DNA of 57,754 nucleotides from Chloroflexota bacterium (GCA_018829775.1 JAHJTL010000015.1:1-57754), one strand, 5' to 3'; positions 44,095 to 53,265 are shown, counted from the stretch's first letter. The notes: a model not told the origin generated them from the sequence alone. Numbers and translations: made by a program.

Positions 44095-46194
44095 ATGGCA
44101 CAGTATAGGCTTGGTGTTGATATAGGCGGAACCTTTACCGATGCGGTTCTCGTGAATCTCGGGACGGGCGAGTTTCGAACCTCAAAGGTTTCAACCACGC
44201 CACAGGACCCTTCGATAGGCTTTCTGCACGCTATCGAAAGGCTGGTTTCTGAAGCCGTCATCAACCCGGAGGAGATAGCACAGATAGTTCATGCGACTAC
44301 TGTCGCTACGAATGCCATTATTGAGAACAAGGTAGCCAAGAGCGCCTTCATCACCACGAAAGGTTTCAGGGATATTCTGGAAATCCAGAGGCAGATCAGG
44401 CCCTCTCTCTATGACCTCTTCTTCGACAAGCCGGCACCGCTTATCCCCAGATACTTATGCTATGAAGTGACCGAGAGAATGACGCCTGAGGGTGAGGTAC
44501 TCCAGCCTTTGAATGAAGAGGAGGTCAGGCAGACCGTAAAGCAAATCAGGAAAACCGGTGTTGAAGCCATAGCGGTATGCTTCCTCCATTCATACATTAA
44601 TCCTTCACATGAAAAGAGGACGGGCGAGATAATTCGAGAGGAGTTTCCTGAAGTTTATCTGACCCTCTCCTCGGAGATAAATCCTGAGTTTCGGGAGTAT
44701 TTCCGGGCCAGCACCACGGTCATCAACGCGGCACTTATGCCGATAATCGCCAGATATGTGGACAATCTCCAGAAGGAAATCGCTGCGAGAGGCTTCAAAT
44801 CAGGCCTCTACGTGATGCAGTCTGGAGGGGGCGTTATGACGGGTAACGTAGCCAGGGATAAGCCCGCTGCAATGGTCGAATCAGGTCCGGCGGCAGGGGT
44901 AATCGCAGCATCAGCTTTGGGGACCCTGCTCGGGTATTCAGAAGTGATATCCTTCGATATGGGCGGTACCACGGCTAAAGCCGGTCTTGTGGAGCGCGGC
45001 CGACCGAAGCTCGCGGCGAACTATGAGGTAGGAAGCGCAGCCATCACCCCCGATGCCCATGGCAGGAAGGGTTCGGGTTACCCGCTGCAAACTCCCGTCA
45101 TCGACCTTGTTGAAATAGGCGCTGGAGGGGGGAGTATCGCCTGGATAGATACCGGTGGCACTTTGAGGGTGGGCCCTCGAAGCGCTGGCGCCGAACCCGG
45201 CCCAGCGTGCTACATGACCGGCGGTACCCTGCCTACGGTAACCGATGCCAATGTTGTCCTGGGCAGAATAGACCCTGACTACTTCCTTGGCGGAGAGATG
45301 AAGCTTGACAAGACGGCAGCTGAAAAAGCTCTCGAAGAGCACTGCGCCAAGGCCCTGGGCAAGGATGTGGTCACCACAGCTGCCGGTATAGTTGAGATAG
45401 CCAACGCTAACATGATTCGGGCCCTGAGGATTGTGTCGGTGGAAAGAGGCTACGACCCTCGTGAATATGTGTTGATAGCTTTCGGCGGGGCCGGGCCTAT
45501 GCATGTCAACGATATTGTTAGAGAGCTTCAGATTCCAACGGTGATTGTTCCCCTGAACCCGGGTATAACTTCCGCGCAGGGTCTGCTTATGACCGACCTG
45601 AGGCACGATTACGTGATGACCTACATTTGTCGAGTGGATAGAATCGACCTCGATAAGGTGAACAGAATCTACAGCGACTTTGAAGCTCAGGGGAGAGGCC
45701 TGCTGATTCAGGAAGGTGTGAAGGAAGAGGATATGCTTTCCTCGAAGTTTATGGATATGAGATATGTCGGCCAGTCCTATGAACTGACGATACCGGTGCC
45801 GGGCAAAGAGATAACCGTGAATGATATGGCGGAGATAACTGCTCTGTTCCATAAGGAGCATGAGAGGGCTTACGGACACTGCGCACCTGAAGAGCCTGTG
45901 GAGATTGCTAACCTGAAGCTGTCCGCTACAGGGCTTATACCCAAACCCAAGCTCAGGGAGCTAAAGAGAGGAGAGGCGAGCCCTGAAGCGGCGCTATTGA
46001 CCAGAAGAAAAGTATATTTTACTGAAATCGAGGGCTTTACCGAATGCTCTATCTACGATAGATACAGGCTGACGTGTGGCAACGTTATAAGGGGCCCGGC
46101 GATAGTGGAAGACAAAGACGCGACCACGGTAATCCATCCGGGCTACCAGGCTGAAGTCGATAGTTACGGAAACCTGATACTGACCCTTATCTAA
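44095..46194 (+). CDS. hyuA: Hydantoinase A/oxoprolinase-family subunit
   Basis: 699 residues of the ASKHA fold: RLGVDIGGTFTDAVLV, HATTVATNAIIENK, ISFDMGGTTAKAGLVERG, LVEIGAGGGSIAWID and YVLIAFGGAGPMHVNDI. It is the ATP-binding partner of HyuB, 18 bases downstream of it. Full length and intact. A short hairpin (ACCGCG-CGCGGT, 46201-46220) lies directly after the stop codon. Confidence 0.92.
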   Translation: MAQYRLGVDIGGTFTDAVLVNLGTGEFRTSKVSTTPQDPSIGFLHAIERLVSEAVINPEEIAQIVHATTVATNAIIENKVAKSAFITTKGFRDILEIQRQIRPSLYDLFFDKPAPLIPRYLCYEVTERMTPEGEVLQPLNEEEVRQTVKQIRKTGVEAIAVCFLHSYINPSHEKRTGEIIREEFPEVYLTLSSEINPEFREYFRASTTVINAALMPIIARYVDNLQKEIAARGFKSGLYVMQSGGGVMTGNVARDKPAAMVESGPAAGVIAASALGTLLGYSEVISFDMGGTTAKAGLVERGRPKLAANYEVGSAAITPDAHGRKGSGYPLQTPVIDLVEIGAGGGSIAWIDTGGTLRVGPRSAGAEPGPACYMTGGTLPTVTDANVVLGRIDPDYFLGGEMKLDKTAAEKALEEHCAKALGKDVVTTAAGIVEIANANMIRALRIVSVERGYDPREYVLIAFGGAGPMHVNDIVRELQIPTVIVPLNPGITSAQGLLMTDLRHDYVMTYICRVDRIDLDKVNRIYSDFEAQGRGLLIQEGVKEEDMLSSKFMDMRYVGQSYELTIPVPGKEITVNDMAEITALFHKEHERAYGHCAPEEPVEIANLKLSATGLIPKPKLRELKRGEASPEAALLTRRKVYFTEIEGFTECSIYDRYRLTCGNVIRGPAIVEDKDATTVIHPGYQAEVDSYGNLILTLI

Positions 46195-46306
46195 AGAGAG
46201 ACCGCGAAGTTTTCCGCGGTACCGTCACAAAGGGCAGTGATGATGATTTGAGAAACCTTACGACTTGTACCAATGGAAAAAAAATTGAAATGGGGCATTT
46301 AACGTA

Positions 46307-46335
46307 TTGACAATAAACGTAAAATGCTATATTTT
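46307..46335 (+). promoter_or_regulatory. Sigma-70-like promoter of the TRAP operon
   Basis: TTGACA at 46307-46312, a 17-base spacer and TATTTT at 46330-46335. It lies in the 349-base gap 46195-46543, which has no gene, and would give a leader of about 200 bases before dctP. So the transporter has its own start separate from hyuBA. Confidence 0.5.
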
Positions 46336-46543
46336 TGTTAGAACGGACTGGTTTCATAATTGAGCCAGATAATGAAGACCTACTGGAAAGCCACTGTATT
46401 CAACGCTACTCTGTACCACACACCGACCACGCTGACTGAATGTCATCTCCCTGAGACGAGATAACCAATATTAAATATAAAGGGGGTGAGAGCTTTCAAC
46501 AATGAAGGTTTCTATTCAGCCACAATCTTTTAAGGAGGAGAGA

Positions 46544-47737
46544 ATGAAAAGGAGACAGATATTAGCTTTGGTTCTGGTGGTAGCATTGATGAGCGGTTTA
46601 ATTGCCGCCAGTTGTGCTGCCCCAGCACCGGCACCGGCACCAACACCAGCACCAGCTCCAGCGCCTGCCCCAGCACCAGCTCCAGCGCCTGCGCCAGCAC
46701 CAGCTCCAGCACCGGCACCAGCTCCCTCCCCAGCCCCAGTACCAGCACAACCCGCCAAAGTGGTTAAATGGGTGCAGGTAGCTCAGTGGAGCGACCCCAT
46801 GCACAACATGAAATGGCTTTACAAGCGCAACGAAATGCTTGAGGCAGCCAGCAACGGTCGCTTTATCATTGAGTCTCACCCGACTGGCGCCATTATGCAC
46901 GGCGACGAGGCCTTTGATGCCACCCACGACGGCACCATTGACGCGCTTAACTCCACCATGCACACCTGGATTGGCAAAATATCCGCCTCTCCGCTGTTCG
47001 CCGCCCGTCCAATGGGATTTACCTCCACGCAAATGGTGGCCTGGCTTGAGCACGCTGGCGGGCTTGACTACATGTACGAGGTGCTTGAGCCCTTCAACTT
47101 CGGCTACACGGGCTATACCTATGTCACCACCCCGGAAGATTTCTGCTGGTCCAATGTTGATATGAGCACGCTGGAAGCCTGGAAAGGGGTGAAATTCCGC
47201 TGCAAGGGGTTCTGGGCCGATGTTCTATCTGACCCCAGGGTTGGCGCCTCGGTGACCACCATCGCCGGTGCCGAGCTTTATGCGGCGCAGGAGAAGGGCA
47301 TCCTGGACGCCTTTTAGTATTCCAATGCGGCCACCGATATCGCCCTTGGCTTCTACGAAATCTCTAAGTACCTCATGGTTCCCGGGATACATCAGCCATC
47401 AACGGTAACCTGGGAGGCGGTCAATGCCGATTCGTGGGCGAAACTGCCCGATGACCTCAAGGTAATCTACGATGCGGTCAACCACGCCATCGCTCCGATG
47501 GCATACACCGACCTGGTGATTGAAGACGCCAAGGCGTTCGAGTTCTTCGCCAGTTACCCGGGCCTGGAGATTATTGTCCTCCCGGATAAACTGCAGCAGC
47601 AATTCTACGAGATAGCCGATGACCTGTACGCGAAGGAGCGCGCCGCAGACCCGTTCTTCGACAAGGTGTACGCGAGCCAGGAGGAGTTCAAGAAAACGTG
47701 GAAGCTCTTTGAACAGTACCAGTCGCCCAAAATGTAG
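46544..47737 (+). pseudogene. dctP: TRAP transporter substrate-binding lipoprotein, interrupted by in-frame TAG
   Basis: Start at ATG 46544 behind AAGGAGGAG. A lipoprotein signal (AASCAAP) and a long Pro-Ala tether, encoded by a repetitive DNA stretch around 46620-46750, lead into a DctP-type binding domain (DPMHNMKWLYKRNE, SHPTGAIMHGDEAF). At codon 258, TAG (47315-47317) falls in GILDAF-stop-YSNAATDIAL, where relatives have Glu; the frame then continues intact to 47737 (FYEISKYLMVPGIHQP). A single G-to-T change of GAG explains it. Without suppression the protein lacks its C-terminal third. DctQ and DctM downstream are intact. Confidence 0.8.
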
Positions 47738-47752
47738 CTAGATTATGCTCGG

Positions 47753-47800
47753 ACACTCACCCCCGCCCAAAGCCATCTCGTAGGGGGTGGGGGTGGGTGT
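47753..47800 (+). promoter_or_regulatory. Intercistronic hairpin between dctP and dctQ
   Basis: ACACTCACCCCCGCCC (47753-47768) pairs with GGGTGGGGGTGGGTGT (47785-47800) over 16 bases including two G-U pairs. Such a stable stem after a binding-protein gene usually protects its mRNA and lowers expression of the membrane subunits that follow. No T tract. Confidence 0.6.
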
Positions 47801-47823
47801 AGATATAAGAGGAAAAGTGCTTT

Positions 47824-48333
47824 ATGGCTGTTCTGGAACGCATATTAAACGGAATTGACTTTATCTGCACATGGGCGGGGAAACTCACCGCTTTCCTGGT
47901 GATATTTCTCATATTAGCTGTCGTTTGCGAAGTTGTCTTACGGTATGGATTTAATTCGCCAACGATATGGGCATGGGAGGTAGAGATGCAGCTGGGCGGC
48001 ACCATGTTTATTATGGGGTTTGCCTGGGTGCTCATCCAGAAGGCCCATGTCAGGGTGGACCTGTTCTACCAGCGCTTTTCACCCCGTGGTAAGGCGATAC
48101 TTGATGTCGTCCTCACTTTGCTCCTGGTCTTCCCACTGTGGCTTTGGGTCATGCCACCAATGATTGAGTGGGTCCAGCAGTCATGGGCCATCCACGAGCG
48201 TAGCTCAGTCAGCGCCTGGAGAAACATTATGTATCCCTTCAAGACGGTGACGCCGGTAGCCTTTTCTCTGCTGTTACTGGCACTGTTTACCACATTTATT
48301 CGCGACGTAAGAACTATCGTCAGGGGGCAGTGA
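47824..48333 (+). CDS. dctQ: TRAP transporter small permease DctQ
   Basis: 169 residues, four membrane helices, family pattern WAGKLTAFLVIFLILAVVCEV, ALVLRYGF-like VVLRYGFNSPTIWAWEV and GFAWVLIQKAHVRVDLFYQR. It supports DctM in sodium-driven uptake of organic acids. The stop overlaps the start of dctM (TGATG). Confidence 0.9.
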   Translation: MAVLERILNGIDFICTWAGKLTAFLVIFLILAVVCEVVLRYGFNSPTIWAWEVEMQLGGTMFIMGFAWVLIQKAHVRVDLFYQRFSPRGKAILDVVLTLLLVFPLWLWVMPPMIEWVQQSWAIHERSSVSAWRNIMYPFKTVTPVAFSLLLLALFTTFIRDVRTIVRGQ

Positions 48334-49673
48334 TGCTAGACATAGAAATAAGCCCGATGATGGTCACCATCCTGATGCTGGGCATACTGGCAATAGGCAT
48401 ATTTTCCGGCTTCCCCCTGGCCTTTATACTGGCCGGAGTGGGCTTCGTTTTCGGCCTCCTCTTCATGGGAGAAGGCCGGATTTACGGTATGGCTATCGCC
48501 CAAACCTATAAGACGATGACCAACTATGTTATTCTGGCGGTTCCCCTGTTCGTCTTTATGGGCACAATGCTGGGGCATTCCGGAGTTGCCGAAAAACTCT
48601 TCGGCACCATGCACCTTATCATGGGAGGACTCAGGGGCGGCCTGGCCATAGCCACTATCTTTGTGGCCACCATTTTTGCCGCCTGCACCGGCATCATCGG
48701 CGCCTCGGTGGTCACCATGGGGATAATTGCTCTGCCCCCCATGCTTCAACGGGGTTATAGCAAGTCCCTGGCCTGCGGTACCGTCTGCGCCGGCGGCACC
48801 CTGGGTATCCTCATACCCCCCAGCATTATGATAGTCATCTATGGGCCTATGGCTGAGATTTCCGTGGGCAAGCTATTTGCCGGGGCCTTTGTCCCCGGTT
48901 TTATCCTTTCGGCGCTGTATATGACCTATATTGTCATCAGGTGCTGGTTCAGGCCCCAAGATGGCCCCCCCTTGCCGGTGGAGGAGCGACGGGCCGTGCC
49001 CACCAGCCAGAAAATTTTGCGGATGTTATTCCAGATGGTTCCCCCGATTCTCCTCATCCTGGGAGTGCTGGGCACCATCTTCGCCGGGATAGCCACCCCC
49101 ACCGAGGCCGCCGGTGTCGGCGCTTTTATCGCCACCGCCCTGGCCATTATGTACCGCCGATTCAACTGGCCGGTTCTCAAGAGCACGACGTATGAAACTA
49201 TGAGGATAACCGGCTTCATAATGCTGCTGGTTATAGGGGCGAGTATCTATACCAGCGTTTTCACCTACCTGGGGGGTGGCAAGTTTGCCACCCAGGTTCT
49301 GGCGGCGGTGCCCGGAGGCAAGTGGGCTTCTTTCGCCGTGATGATGTTCATAGTATTCATCCTGGGCATGTTAATCGAATGGATTGGCTCAATATTTATC
49401 GTCGTTCCACTGTTCACGCCGGTGGCCGCGTCCCTTGGCTTTGACCCCCTCTGGTTTGCCATCGCCGTCTGCGTCTGCTACCAGACCGGTTTCTTAAGCC
49501 CGCCCAATGCTCACGCTATCTTCTACCTCAAAGGCGTGGCTCCGCCAGAGGTAAGGGTTGAAGATATCATCAGAGGTGTCTGGCCATATATTTGCCTGAT
49601 TCTGGTGGGGCTAGCTATAATCACCATCTGGCCACAGGTGGTCCTGTGGCTTCCCGGCATTATTGTCGGGTGA
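48333..49673 (+). CDS. dctM: TRAP transporter large permease DctM
   Basis: 446 residues from ATG 48333, overlapping the dctQ stop. About twelve membrane helices; LAVPLFVFMGTMLGHSG, FAACTGIIGASVVTMGIIALP, GILIPPSIMIVIYGPMAEIS and TPTEAAGVGAF are typical of DctM, the sodium-coupled transport subunit. The substrate depends on DctP, which is interrupted. Directly after its stop lies a decayed duplicate of its own last 25 codons (49681-49764). Confidence 0.92.
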   Translation: MLDIEISPMMVTILMLGILAIGIFSGFPLAFILAGVGFVFGLLFMGEGRIYGMAIAQTYKTMTNYVILAVPLFVFMGTMLGHSGVAEKLFGTMHLIMGGLRGGLAIATIFVATIFAACTGIIGASVVTMGIIALPPMLQRGYSKSLACGTVCAGGTLGILIPPSIMIVIYGPMAEISVGKLFAGAFVPGFILSALYMTYIVIRCWFRPQDGPPLPVEERRAVPTSQKILRMLFQMVPPILLILGVLGTIFAGIATPTEAAGVGAFIATALAIMYRRFNWPVLKSTTYETMRITGFIMLLVIGASIYTSVFTYLGGGKFATQVLAAVPGGKWASFAVMMFIVFILGMLIEWIGSIFIVVPLFTPVAASLGFDPLWFAIAVCVCYQTGFLSPPNAHAIFYLKGVAPPEVRVEDIIRGVWPYICLILVGLAIITIWPQVVLWLPGIIVG

Positions 49674-49680
49674 GTTCAGG

Positions 49681-49764
49681 GTCTTAGTGGCGGGGTTGAC
49701 CATAGTCGTTATCTTCCCAGAGTTGGTCTTGTGGCTCCCCAGCATTATTACCGGAATCAGATGA
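49681..49764 (+). pseudogene. Duplicated, diverged tail of a second dctM
   Basis: Read in one frame, this stretch gives VLVAGLTIVVIFPELVLWLP then SIITGIR and a stop. The end of the intact DctM reads LVGLAIITIWPQVVLWLPG then IIVG. The resemblance in order and spacing is clear, at both protein and DNA level (GTGGTCCTGTGGCTTCCCGGCATTATT against GTCTTGTGGCTCCCCAGCATTATT, compared in parts). No start or upstream part remains. It is the scar of a tandem dctM paralog lost by deletion or recombination. Confidence 0.7.
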
Positions 49765-49792
49765 GTCCAGAATTTCAAAAGGAGGATTATGA

Positions 49793-50515
49793 ATGAAAAT
49801 CGACGCCGAACTGTGCATTGCCTGCGAAGAATGCGTTCCATATTGCCCTATGCTCGCCATCAGCATGAAAGACGATGTCGCCGTCATCGACCAGGATGAA
49901 TGCGTGGAGTGCGGCATCTGCCTCAGGTCAGGGTCCTGCTCTGTCGATGCCTTTATCGATGAGCCGGCCACCTGGCCACGACAAATACGCGCCGAGTTCT
50001 CCAATCCAACGGTGCCTCACCGGTCCACAGGTTTGGCAGGAAGAGGGACGGAGGAGGTAAAGACCAACGAGGTCACCGGCCGTCTCAAGCCGGGATGGCT
50101 TGCCTTCGCCATAGAATTTGGCCGACCGGTAACCGGCGCCCGCTTTCGCGACGTTGATATGGTGGCGCAGGCGCTGGCCAAGGTGGGGATTACATTCGAG
50201 CCAGCCAACCCGGTGACCGCACTTATGGAAGACACCAAGACGGGTAAAATCAGGGAAGATGTGCTGAATGAAAAGGCGCTCTCAGCCATAATTGAGTGCG
50301 TGTTTCCGAGAGAAAAGGGCCCGGCGGTACTTAAGGCCTTCCAGGAAGCTGTCAAGAAAATCGACACCGTTTGCAGCGTGGACCTGGCCGACCTCGTCGA
50401 ACCCGATGAATCGGTACCAGCGGAGAAGATGCTCAATGAACTGGGCATACCTTATCGCATCAACGGGAAGACCAACGTCGGTCTCGGGCGTCCCAAGTTT
50501 AAAGGAGGTAATTGA
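49793..50515 (+). CDS. Two-cluster ferredoxin with unrecognised C-terminal domain
   Basis: 240 residues: N-terminal ferredoxin domain with CIACEECVPYCP and CVECGICLRSGSC (the second lacks the usual Pro and has a wider last spacing), then a C-terminal domain of about 150 residues (GWLAFAIEFGRPVTGARFRDV, AIIECVFPREKGPAVLKAF, LNELGIPYRINGKTN). I do not recognise that domain. Strong ribosome binding site AAAGGAGG. It overlaps the next gene (TGATG), so the two products are made together and probably interact. Intact. Confidence 0.7.
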   Translation: MKIDAELCIACEECVPYCPMLAISMKDDVAVIDQDECVECGICLRSGSCSVDAFIDEPATWPRQIRAEFSNPTVPHRSTGLAGRGTEEVKTNEVTGRLKPGWLAFAIEFGRPVTGARFRDVDMVAQALAKVGITFEPANPVTALMEDTKTGKIREDVLNEKALSAIIECVFPREKGPAVLKAFQEAVKKIDTVCSVDLADLVEPDESVPAEKMLNELGIPYRINGKTNVGLGRPKFKGGN

Positions 50516-51138
50516 TGACGCACACATTACATCGCAGCGGCACCAGGGAAAGCCTCGGCGGAGATTTCGTATTTCTTTTTATGCCCGCATTCGGCATAAA
50601 CAATATTGATTCCGGTCCAAAGCTCAGGAAATTCCTGGAGATCGCCCAGCACCATAACCCGGTGAACATGGGTGACGCCTTTTATGGGAACCAGTTTGCC
50701 AAGGGACTCGATAACGTTATGAATAATATTAAAAAAGATGGCGCTGTAGTGCACGCCGTGTTCGACAATGAGGAAGATGCGGCGCATATGCTGAAGGATG
50801 TCAAGGAAGCTGACCTGGGGCCATCGCTGGTGGTCAGCGGCATTTTCGACCGCGTACAGGGGTTGTGCCAGAAGAACGGCATCCATCGCCACGCCGCCAC
50901 CTACTCACTGGGGATATGGGGCAAAACGGAGAACTTGCCTCCCGACGATGTCCTTGATATCATCACCATGTGCGGTCACGGTATGATATCGGCGGCCCGA
51001 ATAAATTCTGTGGCCGATGATGTCAGAGCGGGCAGAAAGAGCGCGGAAGACGCCGCCAAAGAGCTGGCCAAGCAGTGCGATTGCGGCGTATTCAATCCCG
51101 CCCGAGCGGCCAAGTTGCTGGCGGCTATGGCCAAGTAA
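50515..51138 (+). CDS. Conserved-looking protein coupled to the ferredoxin gene, unknown function
   Basis: 207 residues from ATG 50515, overlapping the ferredoxin stop. Start region THTLHRSGTRESLGGDFVFL, a His-rich middle (IAQHHNPVNMGDAFYGN, NGIHRHAATYSLGIWGKTE), and a Cys-rich end (ITMCGHGMISAARIN, KQCDCGVFNPARAAKLLAA). The Cys and His clusters suggest a metal or Fe-S site. No family name comes to mind. Its place between a ferredoxin and an Ldh2-type dehydrogenase suggests a redox enzyme of the local catabolic pathway. Confidence 0.65.
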   Translation: MTHTLHRSGTRESLGGDFVFLFMPAFGINNIDSGPKLRKFLEIAQHHNPVNMGDAFYGNQFAKGLDNVMNNIKKDGAVVHAVFDNEEDAAHMLKDVKEADLGPSLVVSGIFDRVQGLCQKNGIHRHAATYSLGIWGKTENLPPDDVLDIITMCGHGMISAARINSVADDVRAGRKSAEDAAKELAKQCDCGVFNPARAAKLLAAMAK

Positions 51139-51186
51139 GTAGCGGGAAGATAAGATACCTTATCATATGCTATCAAGGGAGGTGCT

Positions 51187-52278
51187 ATGGCACAGAGCAA
51201 TGTCAAAGTGATTGCCGGGGAATCATTGCAGGAATTCACCAGGGAAGTACTAATACGGGCAGGTATGCCGCCGGAGGATGCCGCCACCGAGGCCGAGGTT
51301 ATTGTCTGGGCCAATCTTCGCGGGGTGGACTCACACGGGGTCCAGCTTCTGCCCTGGTACGTTGAAGCCGTGGACATCGGCCACATGAAAGTGAAGCCAA
51401 ACATACAGATTGTCAAAGAGACCCCGGCCGCACTCTCCATCGAGGCCGACCACGCCTTCGGTGCCGTGGTTACGGTCTTCGCCATGAAGAAAGCCATGGA
51501 AAAGGCCAGGAATTTGGGCATCGGCTGGGCGTTTATTCGCCGGACAAACCACCAGGGAGCTATTGGATACTACCCGCTGATGGCGGCGAAGAACGATATG
51601 GCCGGCCTTACCTGGGTCTGCGGCAATACAAGTATGACGCCCTTCGGCTCCAAATTCCCCGGCCTGGCCAATAATCCCATTGCTATTTCGGTACCTGGAA
51701 AACGCCACCGCCCGCTTGTTCTCGACATGGCAACGAGCGTTGCCGCCGGGGCAAAATTGCTCGTTGCCAAGGACAAAGGCACTTCCATACCGGAGGGCTG
51801 GGCGCTGGACGAAGAAGGTAATCCCACCACTGACCCCTGGAAAGCCAGGATTCTGCTGCCCATCGGCGGTCCGAAAGGTTCCGGGCTGTCACTCATGCTG
51901 GAATGCCTGGGCAGCCTCATCGTCGATTTCCCCAAGGTCGAGCCGGTTGTTCTGGGTAAAGAACCACCTTTTGGCATGGGAAGCATGATCGGCAATCCAG
52001 ACCGCATCCGCCAGCATATCCAGAACAGTGTGGTCGTCGCCATAGATATCGGCACCTTCACAGATGTGGACCGTTACAAAGAACACATCGACAATATGAT
52101 CGACGGCCTTAAATCTCTGCCCAAAGCCGAGGGATTCGATGAAATATTCGTCCCCGGCGAACCGGAGTGGAGAACCTATGAAGAGCGCACCAAGAACGGC
52201 GTTCCCCTTCCGGAAAAGACCGCCGACAATCTACGTAAAGTCGGTGAGCGGTTTGGCATCAAGCTGCCGCTAACTTGA
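51187..52278 (+). CDS. Ldh2-family malate/lactate/ureidoglycolate-type dehydrogenase
   Basis: 363 residues of the Ldh2 (MDH2/AllD/ComC) fold, an NAD(P)-dependent 2-hydroxyacid dehydrogenase unrelated to classical MDH. Seen: WANLRGVDSHGVQLLPWYVE, RRTNHQGAIGYYPLMAA with the catalytic His, NNPIAISVPGKRHRPLVLDMAT and GPKGSGLSLMLECL. It probably oxidises or reduces a 2-hydroxy acid taken up or produced in this cluster. Close paralog of the gene at 56371-57480 on the other strand. Good ribosome binding site. Confidence 0.88.
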   Translation: MAQSNVKVIAGESLQEFTREVLIRAGMPPEDAATEAEVIVWANLRGVDSHGVQLLPWYVEAVDIGHMKVKPNIQIVKETPAALSIEADHAFGAVVTVFAMKKAMEKARNLGIGWAFIRRTNHQGAIGYYPLMAAKNDMAGLTWVCGNTSMTPFGSKFPGLANNPIAISVPGKRHRPLVLDMATSVAAGAKLLVAKDKGTSIPEGWALDEEGNPTTDPWKARILLPIGGPKGSGLSLMLECLGSLIVDFPKVEPVVLGKEPPFGMGSMIGNPDRIRQHIQNSVVVAIDIGTFTDVDRYKEHIDNMIDGLKSLPKAEGFDEIFVPGEPEWRTYEERTKNGVPLPEKTADNLRKVGERFGIKLPLT

Positions 52279-52385
52279 AAATCAGCGGGATAGCGAATAC
52301 ACTGGTATGGGCTAGGGCAGCACCACCGATATCACTGCTGCCTGGATTCATACCATAGTATGGATTAAAGAAGAAGGAGGCTTAT

Positions 52386-53204
52386 ATGGCACTGAACGTT
52401 ACGCTCAACTTCAAAAAGGAACTGCAGAAAGGCAAGATTGTCCTCGGGCAGACCATCGGGCCGAGGAATGACCCGGACAAAACGGTAAAGGCGCTCAAGG
52501 ATTTCGGCTTCGATTTCATCATGATGGAAACCGAGCACAGCCTGGTAAACAAGGAAACCATCTTTGAGTATATTCGCGTCTCGCGTGAGCTGGAGATGCC
52601 CATTCTGATGAGGCCTGAGGATAAAGACGGCCACTTCCGGAGCTACATGGATGCCGGCATCAACGGGCTTATGGTCCCTGGAGTGAACACCGTCGAGGAG
52701 ACGATATACGCCATAAACCAGTGTTACTTCCCGCCCATCGGTCACCGCGGCTCGGGGGTCGGCATGAGCCCGTATTTAATGGATTCTCAGAACCTAGCAG
52801 AGATGCTGTTTTCGGATATCTGCGAATACGTGAACGACAACATCGCGCTTTTCCCCATGACGGAAAGCTTGGAATGCATAAGCAACCTGCACCGCATATT
52901 GGCTCTTGATGGTGTTACCGGCACCATTGTGGGCACCAACGACCTGGTGCTTGATATTTACGGAACTCCACCCAAAATGCTGCGCCCCGAGACGGCAAGC
53001 GCGCCGATAGTAGAGGACAGACTGCGGGAGATTGCCCGTATCTGTAAAAAAGCAGGCAAGGTGGCGGGTATCGGCGGTTTTGCCCCCAAGGGGCTGGCCA
53101 AATGGGCCAAGGAAGGCTTCCAGCTCTTCATGCTGGGCTACGTTATCGACAACAACTACGAAAAGCTCAAAACAGCTATCACAGAGATGAAGTCGCTGCT
53201 TTGA
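52386..53204 (+). CDS. HpcH/HpaI-family aldolase
   Basis: 272 residues: LQKGKIVLGQTIGPRNDP, FDFIMMETEHSLVNKETI, LMRPEDKDGHFRSYMDAGINGLMVPGV and GTIVGTNDLVLDIYG fit the class II HpcH/HpaI family (metal-dependent cleavage of 2-keto-3-deoxy or 4-hydroxy-2-oxo acids to pyruvate and an aldehyde). The catalytic Arg is in IGHRGSG. With the Ldh2 dehydrogenases it would handle 2-oxo acids. Ends at a strong terminator. Confidence 0.88.
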   Translation: MALNVTLNFKKELQKGKIVLGQTIGPRNDPDKTVKALKDFGFDFIMMETEHSLVNKETIFEYIRVSRELEMPILMRPEDKDGHFRSYMDAGINGLMVPGVNTVEETIYAINQCYFPPIGHRGSGVGMSPYLMDSQNLAEMLFSDICEYVNDNIALFPMTESLECISNLHRILALDGVTGTIVGTNDLVLDIYGTPPKMLRPETASAPIVEDRLREIARICKKAGKVAGIGGFAPKGLAKWAKEGFQLFMLGYVIDNNYEKLKTAITEMKSLL

Positions 53205-53220
53205 CTTTAGTAGAAGACTA

Positions 53221-53265
53221 GGAGGCAAGGGATTATGGAAAAGTCGCCCTTGCCTCCTTTCTCTT
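53221..53265 (+). terminator. Rho-independent terminator between convergent genes
   Basis: GGAGGCAAGGG (53221-53231) and CCCTTGCCTCC (53247-53257) form a perfect 11-base stem, followed by TTTCTCTT. It can end transcripts of the aldolase gene; the reverse strand is less T-rich. Confidence 0.8.

Noticed and set aside
46516-46758. Long Gly-Ala and Leu-Val-rich open frames antisense to the start of dctP
   Set aside because: They are reverse-strand shadows of the Pro-Ala repeat of the lipoprotein tether.
6720-47317. Pyrrolysine or general UAG recoding to explain the two in-frame TAG codons
   Set aside because: TAG ends many intact genes in the window (for example at 9038, 10448, 11127, 11935, 14813 and 16175), no pyl genes or CUA tRNA are present, and the kinase has a second lesion. 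It is kept only as an option to test.
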